NCBI RefSeq assembly: GCF_000737535.1
Contig: NZ_CP006269.1
Location: forward strand, 620,001-684,000
Direction: 5' to 3'
From: Synechococcus sp. KORDI-100
GTDB taxonomy: Bacteria > Cyanobacteriota > Cyanobacteriia > PCC-6307 > Cyanobiaceae
DNA length: 64,000 nt
Part shown: positions 1 to 6,891 of the stretch, piece after piece
Numbering within the stretch: the stretch's first letter is position 1
How the letters are laid out: each line of letters opens with the position of its first letter
The notes under the pieces: generated by a model
Told to the model about the DNA's origin: nothing
The model's input: the letters and a program-made list of their open reading frames with translations, nothing else
Database searches by the model: none
Translations under genes and position numbers: made by a program

Positions 1-754
1 TGGATTGATTAGAAATAAGATGTTTAGACGACCATTCGAGGCTTGACGTTATTGGGACCATATCCAGAAATGCATCTATCCCCTGAACAACAGTTTCTGG
101 ATGATGGAAGTGAAAAAAGTGGCGACTGTTGGGAACTGACAAATAACGGTCGCCAGGTTTCAGTTTTGATGTCCAACGCTCTTGGGCATGGCGGTCTACA
201 ACAAAGTCGTTTTCTCCATTGATGACTAATGTTGGAACAGAAGAGATCGTCAGTGAGCGATTCAGTTCATGGGTGACTAAGGAGCTAGTCACAAAGTTCG
301 TATCAAGACATTTGGCCATGATTTTGGCCAACGCGGAATAAATTCGTGGTTCTTCACTTTCAAAAAGGAGAGAGGTTAAATGTTCTAAGAGTCGAGATCG
401 AGAGCATGGCAGTTGATTTCGCATCGCATGGTAATGAGATGTCCATTGATTGGCCGTTGTTGTGTCAACGGAAAGCAATGTCAAGGATTGAATAAGCTCT
501 GGATGTTGGCTTGCAAATAGAGATGCAACGATGCCACTGAATCCATGTGCAACGAGGTGAGGATATTGGCCTGAGTTGATAATCGTTTGGCGCAGAAGAT
601 CGTGAACCAGTGAGATGGTGCAGGCTTCATCAGGATCATGTTGAAACGACCAACGCCTTACAGTCCTACGTTCTGTTAACAAGCGACTGAGTCTGCAGTT
701 GAAGCAATAGAGGCTTGGTTGGAGATCAAGCCATAAAATTTCAGGTGCAAGCAT
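1..754 (-). CDS. alpha/beta hydrolase, 3' end beyond window
   Basis: The frame stays open from an ATG at 754-752 to the left edge with no stop, giving 251 codons, so the C-terminus is missing. The translation has an alpha/beta-hydrolase nucleophile elbow (HGFSG, Ser about residue 73). A late acidic residue follows (NGEND, Asp about 183), then a catalytic-type His (NSRHFF, about 212). Spacing and order match the Ser-Asp-His triad of the superfamily. The first 60 residues are short of the usual N-terminal strands, so the true start could differ. Substrate cannot be told; thioesterase, lipase or haloperoxidase-like activities are all possible. It is the first gene of the AT-rich iron/PSI island. 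Confidence 0.75.
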   Translation of the reverse strand, partial: MLAPEILWLDLQPSLYCFNCRLSRLLTERRTVRRWSFQHDPDEACTISLVHDLLRQTIINSGQYPHLVAHGFSGIVASLFASQHPELIQSLTLLSVDTTTANQWTSHYHAMRNQLPCSRSRLLEHLTSLLFESEEPRIYSALAKIMAKCLDTNFVTSSLVTHELNRSLTISSVPTLVINGENDFVVDRHAQERWTSKLKPGDRYLSVPNSRHFFHFHHPETVVQGIDAFLDMVPITSSLEWSSKHLISNQS

Positions 755-824
755 CTGGAGAGGATTTTCTTAATTCTCCGCTGGCGGCGAACCGATATGT
801 CTCCACTTGAGACATGAATAGGCA

Positions 825-1061
825 TTAAATGCTACACGTCGGAGTCTGCTGATTTGATGATTCCAATGCTACAAGCGTGATGCTTTTAGCCTTCACCATG
901 CGATCGATGCTTTGAATCAAGCGTTTGTCACAATCATCTGCAGCCGCTTTTAAAGCCTCAAGTTGTTGTAGGGCAAGGATTGATATTCTTCTGAAAGTTA
1001 CAGCATTTAGATAAATTGAAACAACGTCTGAAACACTTTCCTCTGCGCTGGCCTGTGCCAT
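825..1061 (-). CDS. small hypothetical protein, 78 aa
   Basis: No family recognised. The protein is Ala/Ser-rich and probably mostly helical (for example the LQQLEALKAAADDCDKRLIQ stretch). It has no signal peptide or membrane segment. It lies just upstream of, and co-directional with, the hydrolase gene (70 bp apart), so the two could share a transcript. It is kept because the frame has a plausible helical composition and no competing frame; its existence as a gene is uncertain. Confidence 0.4.
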   Translation of the reverse strand: MAQASAEESVSDVVSIYLNAVTFRRISILALQQLEALKAAADDCDKRLIQSIDRMVKAKSITLVALESSNQQTPTCSI

Positions 1062-1193
1062 CAGCTTTTAATTGATTGTCAATCTTACTTTTGCATTGAC
1101 ACTCCCGTACAAGGGTAAAAAATGTTGCCTAAAGCTGTTCGTTGACGAGTGCTTTTGTGTGTTTTTTTAACTCATATAGTTTGAGGCTTGTCT

Positions 1194-1394
1194 ATGCTGA
1201 AAAAAATTAGCCATCGAATGACATCACTGTCAGGTCAGATCCAATATCGTTCTGAAGGAGCATCGACATGGGATCATTGGTTTGAGAAGCTAGATCAGCT
1301 TCATCTGGTCACCATTCATCATTTTAAACTTCAATCCGCCACCGTCGATCTTCGTGGCCCCGTTGCAGGCAAGCAGGATCATCTTCAGGATTGA
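1194..1394 (+). CDS. small hypothetical protein, 66 aa
   Basis: No family recognised. The ATG at 1194 is preferred over an in-frame TTG two codons upstream. The N-terminus is basic (MLKKISHR), the middle is His-rich (DQLHLVTIHHFKLQ) and there is no membrane helix. The leftward isiA terminator begins about 60 bp past its stop, so the two genes converge. Evidence is only an open frame with reasonable composition. Confidence 0.4.
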   Translation: MLKKISHRMTSLSGQIQYRSEGASTWDHWFEKLDQLHLVTIHHFKLQSATVDLRGPVAGKQDHLQD

Positions 1395-1455
1395 ATTTGA
1401 ATTAGAATTTGATTGAAGATTCGATGAGCCTGTTCTTTTGGTATTGATATGCATC

Positions 1456-1479
1456 AAAAGCCCCCCTCAAGAGGGGGGC
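1456..1479 (-). terminator. Rho-independent terminator of isiA
   Basis: An eight-base perfect stem (GCCCCCCT/AGGGGGGC, 1460-1467 with 1472-1479) with a four-base loop is followed on the minus strand by TTTT. It lies 24 bp past the isiA stop and faces the right way to end that transcript. Confidence 0.85.
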
Positions 1480-1502
1480 GTCAACGAGCTTCAACTTGGA
1501 CC

Positions 1503-2537
1503 TCAGCTAATTTTTGCTGTATCCATGGATTCGAACGCCTGGGAGACGCTTTTGAAGTTGAAGCCCATGCTTCTCAGTGCGTGCCAGAAATGACCTTGAA
1601 GGAAGAAGAAGGCTAAGTAAAAGTGTGTGTTGGCAAGCCATGCCCTTGCCGTATGACCACCACCAATAACCGATGCGGTGTCACTGAAATAGGGTGAAAA
1701 AGCAAAATTGAGTTTGAGTGCCTCCCCATAAAATTCAACTGGATAAATCGTTGTATTTTGTGCACACCAAATACTCGTCACAAAGCCCATCAGGGCGATT
1801 CCAGCGAGGGAATAGGACAGGATGGCCTCACCAGAATAAATCAACACCTTTTTGAAGGGTCCAAAGGGTGTCGTGACAATGTGCCAGACGCCGCCGATGG
1901 TGAGAATGAATGCCAGAACGGCATGGCCGCCCATCACATCTTCCAGACTGTTGATCGTGAGGAAATGGGTCTGATAACCCCAGACCATGCCCAAATCTAT
2001 CGTTGGCTCGACTTTTCTTACAGCTCCAATCGCTGTGTCATAGATCCCATGTCGTTTGGCCCATTCCACAAAAGCAATCACGCCCAGACCAAGAAAAATG
2101 AGGTGATGGCCAAGGATGAAAGTCAGTTTTTTGGGATCGTCCCATTCAAAGTGGAAACGGTTGGCGCGTCCTTCCGCTTCGGAAAGATCCTTTGGAGCTC
2201 TTAAGGTGTGCCAGATTCCAGCTGCTCCCAGCACTGCTGAGGACACCAGATGAAAAGCTGCAATAGCGATATAAGGTTCCGTATTCACGATTGTTCCCGC
2301 CTCTCCAAGACCTAAGCCGAGGGAGGCGAGATGTGGAAGCAGAATCAGACCTTGATCTCCCATGGGAATGGCAAGGTCGTAGCGGGCTAGTTCAAAAAGA
2401 GTGAATGCTCCAGCCCAAAACATGATCAGGCCAGCATGGGCGGCATGGGCTGCAATGAATGAACCTGAACGTTTGGCAACTCCCGAGTTGCCTGCCCACC
2501 AGTCATAAGAGACCGATGGGTTCCCGTAGGATTGCAT
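1503..2537 (-). CDS. isiA: iron-stress chlorophyll-binding protein IsiA (CP43')
   Basis: The 344-residue length matches IsiA (about 342) and lacks the large lumenal loop of true CP43/PsbC. Six hydrophobic segments and conserved chlorophyll-ligand His residues are visible (AAHAAHAG, GHHLIFLG, GGHAVLAF, GGVWHIVT, QGHFWHA). IsiA forms rings of antenna around PSI and quenches excess energy when iron is scarce. No flavodoxin gene (isiB) follows; the transcript ends at the hairpin just downstream. A 2Fe-2S ferredoxin gene lies 284 bp upstream on the same strand. A Fur-box-like sequence sits about 80-97 bp before the start. A Pcb-type antenna is the alternative, but length and sequence favour IsiA. 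Confidence 0.93.
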   Translation of the reverse strand: MQSYGNPSVSYDWWAGNSGVAKRSGSFIAAHAAHAGLIMFWAGAFTLFELARYDLAIPMGDQGLILLPHLASLGLGLGEAGTIVNTEPYIAIAAFHLVSSAVLGAAGIWHTLRAPKDLSEAEGRANRFHFEWDDPKKLTFILGHHLIFLGLGVIAFVEWAKRHGIYDTAIGAVRKVEPTIDLGMVWGYQTHFLTINSLEDVMGGHAVLAFILTIGGVWHIVTTPFGPFKKVLIYSGEAILSYSLAGIALMGFVTSIWCAQNTTIYPVEFYGEALKLNFAFSPYFSDTASVIGGGHTARAWLANTHFYLAFFFLQGHFWHALRSMGFNFKSVSQAFESMDTAKIS

Positions 2538-2615
2538 GAAAGTTTGCGTGGGGCATAAAAAACCTAATGTTTTTGGCCGTCTATTTCTCTTTTTGGTTCA
2601 CACTACTTTTTGCGA

Positions 2616-2634
2616 GTGATAAATAATCATTGCC
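2616..2634 (-). promoter_or_regulatory. candidate Fur box upstream of isiA
   Basis: A 19-bp stretch matches the classical Fur consensus at roughly 12 positions, including an uninterrupted TAATCATT core. It lies 79-97 bp before the isiA start. Fur repression of isiA is known in other cyanobacteria. The match was made by eye and is imperfect. Confidence 0.45.
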
Positions 2635-2821
2635 TCATAAGATCATTTATTACGCCAATGTGTGCTCGTTTTGTTTGATAATCCTTTTTGTGTAATTTGT
2701 TACCAAGGATCAGTTCCTCTGGCTCGTAGTGCTGTATTGATGGTCGTTGGCTTTTGCACCTGATGACTTGAGGAATGGCTCGATGCTCATCAAAAATCCT
2801 TGAATTGCCATCTTGATCAGC

Positions 2822-3115
2822 TCACCATATCTCTTCTTCACAGTTGGTCCTAAGCACCAGTTGTGACGTCGCATAGGCGACACAGAGTAATGCGTAACCC
2901 GATTGCATTTGCTGATGATCAAGAAAGCTCTGATCTCTTTGATCGAGTGTGCCATCGATGATTTTTGCAGCGCAGGAGCTACAGGCACCTGCTCTGCATG
3001 AGTACGTCATATCGATGCCAGCATTTTCAGCTGCTTCCAGAATGTATTCATCGTCAGGGCATTCAAATTCCTGAATCCCATCTGGTGTATTCAGTTGAAC
3101 ATGAAAGTAAGCCAT
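2822..3115 (-). CDS. petF: plant-type [2Fe-2S] ferredoxin
   Basis: This is a 97-residue soluble ferredoxin with the cluster-binding cysteine pattern C-x4-C-x2-C (CRAGACSSC) and the distal Cys (YALLC) at the usual spacing. It carries electrons from PSI to FNR and other acceptors in the cytoplasm. The C-terminus (CEEEIW) is somewhat unlike the usual photosynthetic EEELY ending, so it may be an alternative isoform rather than the main PetF. It sits directly upstream of isiA on the same strand. That is notable because cyanobacterial isiA is usually paired with flavodoxin, which replaces ferredoxin. Confidence 0.9.
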   Translation of the reverse strand: MAYFHVQLNTPDGIQEFECPDDEYILEAAENAGIDMTYSCRAGACSSCAAKIIDGTLDQRDQSFLDHQQMQSGYALLCVAYATSQLVLRTNCEEEIW

Positions 3116-3310
3116 TCAACAGGGCTCTCAATGGGGGAGATTAAGTCAAACTCTCTTTTCGTTCGTGCTGGGTTGATAGAGATGTGGATCAAATGATTAC
3201 CATTGGTTGTTTTTTATTTTACAGACTTTGTCTCGATCGAGGGCCCAGATTGTCTTTAATGATCTCATGCAAATTAGCTTGGCTGTTAGGCTATTCAAAA
3301 CTAAAGATGA

Positions 3311-3550
3311 ATGACTCAGTCAAACCAACGAATTTCCAGATATCTCGGTCCTGCCCATGGATGGCGCTCAAAGCGACTTCGGATTGCGGTGGCATTAAGA
3401 AAGCAAGGGTGGACATATCAATCGATTAGTGAGCATCTCTTTATTTCTCCAAAATCAATCATGAGAGATATTAAATGCTATGCAATTAAGTCTAGGAAGT
3501 CCATGTTGATTAAATCATTGGAGCAATCGAGCGACGCCGTCTTTTCTTAA
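3311..3550 (+). CDS. small helix-turn-helix protein, probably frameshifted
   Basis: This 79-residue frame has a central helix-turn-helix-like segment (GWTYQSISEHLFISPKSIMR), suggesting a DNA-binding protein. The segment resembles recombinase/transposase or sigma region 4 folds in a general way only. ATG at 3311; no strong ribosome site. The stop at 3548 follows a TTTT tract at 3542-3545. Removing one T would join this frame to the next open frame, which encodes a membrane segment. The intact protein may therefore have been an HTH domain with a membrane anchor of about 145 residues. Confidence 0.5.
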   Translation: MTQSNQRISRYLGPAHGWRSKRLRIAVALRKQGWTYQSISEHLFISPKSIMRDIKCYAIKSRKSMLIKSLEQSSDAVFS

Positions 3551-3746
3551 CGCACTTGTAGGTCTGACAGGATGTATTTCCTGCTTTGGTCTGATTCTTG
3601 GTTGTGCAGCCGGATTCCAATGGTTGTTTCTCAAAGGGCGTCAGAACGATCATCAAGTCGCTACCGCTTCTGAAACACAGCTGCATGGTTTTTCGCGTCC
3701 TTCCGCTCAGCTTTCTGTTCAGAAGGCAGTTGTGGTTGCCTATTAG
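3510..3746 (+). other. open frame without start; likely C-terminal half of the HTH gene
   Basis: The frame has no ATG/GTG/TTG before its hydrophobic segment. It nevertheless encodes a plausible membrane helix (VGLTGCISCFGLILGCAAGF) followed by a polar tail ending VVVAY. It overlaps the end of the HTH frame by 41 bp and lies in the +1 frame. Its stop codon (3744-3746) overlaps an AGGA ribosome site for the next small ORF, suggesting it was once translated. Best read as the downstream part of a frameshifted gene, or a sequencing indel. Confidence 0.4.
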
Positions 3747-3755
3747 GAAAAACCA

Positions 3756-3905
3756 GTGAGCAAGCACTCCACTCGAGTTGATTTCAGTATTTTCAATATT
3801 ACAGTCATTCATTTGTTTGCATTGACATCTATTTTTGCTCTTTTTGTTGTCACGCATGGTGCATTTAATGCCCCTCAATTTGTTGTCATATTGATCATAT
3901 TGTAA
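3756..3905 (+). CDS. small membrane protein, 49 aa
   Basis: GTG start at 3756 with AGGA seven bases upstream (3745-3748), overlapping the previous stop. The product has a short basic N-terminus and two hydrophobic stretches (FNITVIHLFALTSIFALFVV and FVVILIIL). The TVIHLFAL segment faintly recalls the first helix of acyl-lipid desaturases, but no histidine box follows, so at best this is a remnant. It would be co-directional with the HTH gene. Confidence 0.4.
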   Translation: MSKHSTRVDFSIFNITVIHLFALTSIFALFVVTHGAFNAPQFVVILIIL

Positions 3906-4018
3906 ACCATATTACTCGTTAATTTGATAGTGGGCAATCCTCACATATGTCGGCATGGATGTAGATGATCAAAGACCCAGTATTCGTTGTCATGATGTGC
4001 GCTGATCACCGTTTTTGA

Positions 4019-4768
4019 TCAGCGGATGGTAAACATTGTTGTAGCAATGGTTATGGTCAGCCACAAGATTACGCCACCACTCACGAAAAGTCCTGCTATC
4101 CATGCAATCAGTGATTTTCCTTTCGGTTTCTCATAGATCAAGGATGCGATTTTAGTTTTATTCTGATTAAACCTTGCGTGATCGCTGATTGACATCAGCA
4201 TCATTCGGTTGATCAGAGTTTGTTTCCAGTCATCTGAATACCTTGGGAGGACTTGATTAATGGGAGTTGAGCCAGTGCTCCTTCCTGGCAGCACTCTCTT
4301 GACTTGAAATGGCACACTGTCATATCCAAATCGATTGATGTATTCGTCTGAGTTGAGAAGGGTATCTACAAAATAAGCAAATCCCTTGGATGCAATTAAA
4401 ATTGAACACGCCCTAAGCTCATCGTCATTGTAGGAATAGCGTCCGAACACTCGACCGATAACCTGCTTTGCGAGACGTTTGTTGCTATTGCACTGTATGT
4501 AGCCACGGTAAAATCTCTCTGAGAGTAACAATCCTCGAACAAAATCTCGAACAGTAATACTTCGATTTTGTAGTTGTGATTCTAAATAAGGCTCTCTGTC
4601 GCAGGCCATTGCATGAAAATAGATCTGTCTATAGCACTTATTGATCACGTCCTGTATGCCGTCGTCTTTGTCGGCTTGATTGAAATCGTCTCGATCTAGT
4701 TGATATGAATTAACCCGAGAATTTTGAGTCGTAATGGGGTAGTTAATTGCTGGTAATGAGCCGGGCAT
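4019..4768 (-). CDS. cpcL: CpcL-type (CpcG2-like) membrane-anchored phycobilisome rod linker
   Basis: A 249-residue protein with a phycobilisome linker-polypeptide domain over about residues 10-160. It starts with a CpcG-like N-terminus (INYPITTQNSRVNSYQL), then RQIYFHAMACDRE, VRDFVRGLLLSERF and RVFGR. Instead of a core-binding tail, the C-terminus is a single membrane helix (about 218-245, SLIAWIAGLFVSGGVILWL). This arrangement defines CpcL/CpcG2, which holds phycocyanin rods at the thylakoid membrane and feeds PSI in other cyanobacteria. It lies between isiA/ferredoxin and ferritin/idiA, which suggests a role in PSI antenna changes under iron stress. That link is inference from position. 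Confidence 0.82.
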   Translation of the reverse strand: MPGSLPAINYPITTQNSRVNSYQLDRDDFNQADKDDGIQDVINKCYRQIYFHAMACDREPYLESQLQNRSITVRDFVRGLLLSERFYRGYIQCNSNKRLAKQVIGRVFGRYSYNDDELRACSILIASKGFAYFVDTLLNSDEYINRFGYDSVPFQVKRVLPGRSTGSTPINQVLPRYSDDWKQTLINRMMLMSISDHARFNQNKTKIASLIYEKPKGKSLIAWIAGLFVSGGVILWLTITIATTMFTIR

Positions 4769-4931
4769 GCAGCAATGTGGCTACTGATTTGAGCCTATCG
4801 GAATACGTGTTTGTTTCGACGCTAAAATTATGCTGTTTCCTGAATGTCAGGCCAAACTGTATGTTTTGATCATTTGATTGAATGATTTATTACCGACATC
4901 AGTGGTACTAAGACCTTCATCATTCATCAAG

Positions 4932-4967
4932 CCAAGAAGGATGAGCGGGACCGCCCATCCTTCTTGG
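4932..4967 (-). terminator. long hairpin downstream of ferritin gene
   Basis: Twelve-base perfect arms (CCAAGAAGGATG, 4932-4943, with 4956-4967) enclose a further GCGG/CCGC stem. The stem is about 17 bp with almost no loop. It lies 21 bp past the ferritin stop. The T-run after it is weak on the minus strand, so it may terminate transcription or protect the mRNA end. Confidence 0.6.
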
Positions 4968-4988
4968 TCCATCAAACCTGATCGGTCT

Positions 4989-5579
4989 TCAGCCGTTTTG
5001 CAATGTAGCGGGCTGATGACGTCCTTCGTCCAGCTCATTGTCAATGATGAGGATTGCTGAAGGCTGTTGGTCAGCGAACCGCACTCTTCCCAACAAATGA
5101 GCGAATTCATTTTCAGCTTGAATCTGTTTGTCAATCATCGGATCCAGAAAAACTGTTGTACGAACGTCGCTGGCACTCTCTGCCAAGGCATAAAGCTGAT
5201 GCAGCGATGTGGTGACATCAGCTTCCATGAGGAAAGAGCTTTTCATAATCTCCTCCGCAGTGGTCCAGGTTTGGCGAGGCGCCTCCAATGGATGCAGTTC
5301 GACGGTTTGCCCTCTGGCGATCAGATATTCGCCAAATTGAGCAGCATGATCATGCTCACTCTGTGATTCTGCTCTGAAATAGCGGGCGAATCCTCTCAGC
5401 TCCCGTTCAGCAAACCAAATGGCAGCAGCAAAATAAGCGGCATGGGCATGTCGCTCCATGTTGAGGTGTTGCTGAAAAGCCGCCAGTAGTTCAGGGTCCA
5501 TGGCTTCGGCAACCGCTCTGCCGAAGGGACCCATGCGAACGCTGCTGTCCGCTTGGCTGATGTTGGACGTTGACGTCAT
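4989..5579 (-). CDS. ferritin (iron storage)
   Basis: A 196-residue ferritin-like four-helix protein of the marine Synechococcus ferritin type. Candidate diiron-site residues are Glu42, Glu75 with His78 (E-x-x-H in SEHDH), Glu119 and Glu156. It oxidises Fe(II) and stores it as a ferric mineral in the cytoplasm. The motif FLDPMIDKQIQAENEFA and the absence of Dps features favour ferritin over Dps. The ATG at 5579 has a purine-rich AAGGGTGAG ahead; Met16 is an alternative start. It lies downstream of idiA on the same strand. Between them are two identical Fur-box-like repeats and a 28-bp palindrome, pointing to iron-responsive control. Confidence 0.88.
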   Translation of the reverse strand: MTSTSNISQADSSVRMGPFGRAVAEAMDPELLAAFQQHLNMERHAHAAYFAAAIWFAERELRGFARYFRAESQSEHDHAAQFGEYLIARGQTVELHPLEAPRQTWTTAEEIMKSSFLMEADVTTSLHQLYALAESASDVRTTVFLDPMIDKQIQAENEFAHLLGRVRFADQQPSAILIIDNELDEGRHQPATLQNG

Positions 5580-5637
5580 GATGCGCTCACCCTTTTAAAG
5601 ACATGATGCACTGACCATACAGATCCGACCACAAAGT

Positions 5638-5665
5638 GAGGGGAAGATCGTGCGATTTTCCCCTC
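5638..5665. repeat. 28-bp imperfect palindrome in ferritin leader
   Basis: Arms GAGGGGAA and TTCCCCTC with inner ATCG/CGAT pairs form a strong hairpin. It lies between the Fur-like repeats and the ferritin start, on the path of any idiA-to-ferritin readthrough. It could terminate idiA or act in the ferritin 5' leader. No clear T-run follows on the minus strand. Confidence 0.55.
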
Positions 5666-5668
5666 CTT

Positions 5669-5732
5669 TAATGATAGGCATTCTCAATCTCGTTATATTG
5701 CAAGGTGTCTAATGATAGGCATTCTCAATCTC
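5669..5732 (-). promoter_or_regulatory. twin 23-bp Fur-box-like repeats (ferritin promoter)
   Basis: The same 23-base sequence occurs at 5669-5691 and 5710-5732, a 41-bp period. Each contains TGATAGGCATTCTCA, which matches the palindromic Fur core TGAGAATCATTCTCA at 12 of 15 positions. They start about 90 bp upstream of the ferritin ATG, directly after the idiA stop. Identity of both copies implies selection or recent duplication. Fur binding is inference. Confidence 0.7.
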
Positions 5733-5750
5733 ATTACTCAAGACTCTTTC

Positions 5751-6773
5751 TTACTTCCAGCCATTTGCTGCCATGATTTGGATGGCTAATTTTTGGTTTA
5801 CACCAAGTGCGCTGATTGAAACATTATCTGGCTTGAACGTGCCAAATGCTTTCAGTTGAGAAGCAGACCCGTACCCCCTAAGAGGGTACTCGAAGGTAGG
5901 ACCAGCCAGTTGAGCACTCCCTTTTGGAGATGCTAAAAACTCGATCAAGCGGATGGCTTCTTTTTTATTTTTGGCAGACTTCGCGACTCCCGCAGCACTG
6001 ATGTTCACGTGTGCTGGATTTGGCATGATCAATTTAATATTTTTGGTTAGAGTCTGGTCTTTTGAACCCGACTTTCCTGCTTGCATTCTTGCCAGGTAGT
6101 AATGATTAACCACTCCAATGCCGCATTTACCTTGGCCGACGGCTCGAATCAGTGAACTGTCACCTCCGAAAAATGGTTGTTCGACATTTTCCACCATTCC
6201 CTTGACCCATTGCGACGCCTTGTTGCGCCCTTTCAGTACAATTTGATCAGCAACAAGCGACTGATTGTACACATTTTTCCGTTTTCTAAGACAGAGTTTC
6301 CCCTTGAATTTTGGATTGGCTAAATCAGCATATGTTTTGATCGATCCGGGACTAACGATTTTGGGATTGACGATGATGGCACGAACACGTCGTGTTAGGC
6401 CAAACCAACGGTTGCCGGGATCTCGATATTGTTTCGGTACTTCCTTGTTGAGGAGGCTTGATTGCACTGGTGCCAATAATCCTGCGTTTGCAGCGTTATT
6501 GATTCTTGCGGCATCAACCAGAAGAATTACATCAGCTTGAGAATTTGCGCCTTCGCGCTTCAATCGCTCCACCAGCGAGATGCCAGTTGCTTCAATCAGT
6601 CTTACCTTAATCCCTGTTGATTGGCTAAAGGCTTTGAACGCCTCTCTGTCGGTGTTGTAGTGACGTCCTGAGTAAACGCGAACTTCCTTGGCAAAGGCTT
6701 GGGCACTAGCGAAAGGAATGCATAAGGCACCAATCGCAACTGTGCTGATGATCGCCTTGTTCATTGAAGACAA
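5751..6773 (-). CDS. idiA: Fe(III) ABC transporter substrate-binding protein IdiA/FutA
   Basis: A 340-residue periplasmic binding protein of the FutA/IdiA family. It has a signal peptide (hydrophobic to about SAQAFA, residue 28), then the mature start KEVRVYSGRHYN. Tyrosine iron ligands expected for the family are visible in RKNVYNQ and in the NHYY pair. It captures ferric iron for an ABC importer; the permease and ATPase genes are not in this window. It also protects photosystems in some cyanobacteria. It is divergent from the piuC-like gene, and ferritin lies downstream on the same strand. The usual iron-limitation response is likely but no clear Fur box was seen in the 118-bp divergent gap. 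Confidence 0.92.
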   Translation of the reverse strand: MSSMNKAIISTVAIGALCIPFASAQAFAKEVRVYSGRHYNTDREAFKAFSQSTGIKVRLIEATGISLVERLKREGANSQADVILLVDAARINNAANAGLLAPVQSSLLNKEVPKQYRDPGNRWFGLTRRVRAIIVNPKIVSPGSIKTYADLANPKFKGKLCLRKRKNVYNQSLVADQIVLKGRNKASQWVKGMVENVEQPFFGGDSSLIRAVGQGKCGIGVVNHYYLARMQAGKSGSKDQTLTKNIKLIMPNPAHVNISAAGVAKSAKNKKEAIRLIEFLASPKGSAQLAGPTFEYPLRGYGSASQLKAFGTFKPDNVSISALGVNQKLAIQIMAANGWK

Positions 6774-6891
6774 GAAGGTTTATTGAACTGTAAACAGACA
6801 GCGCTTGTTGGCTGTGCTAATTGCCCTATCAGGCAGTATAAAATGTCACGTTCCAGGCTCGTTTACTCTTGGCTCGGGATCAGTGTTGGGA

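Noticed and set aside
3510-3878. 122-codon minus-strand frame
   Set aside because: Lys/Arg/Cys-rich, no ribosome site, and covers the plus-strand frames that look more protein-like.
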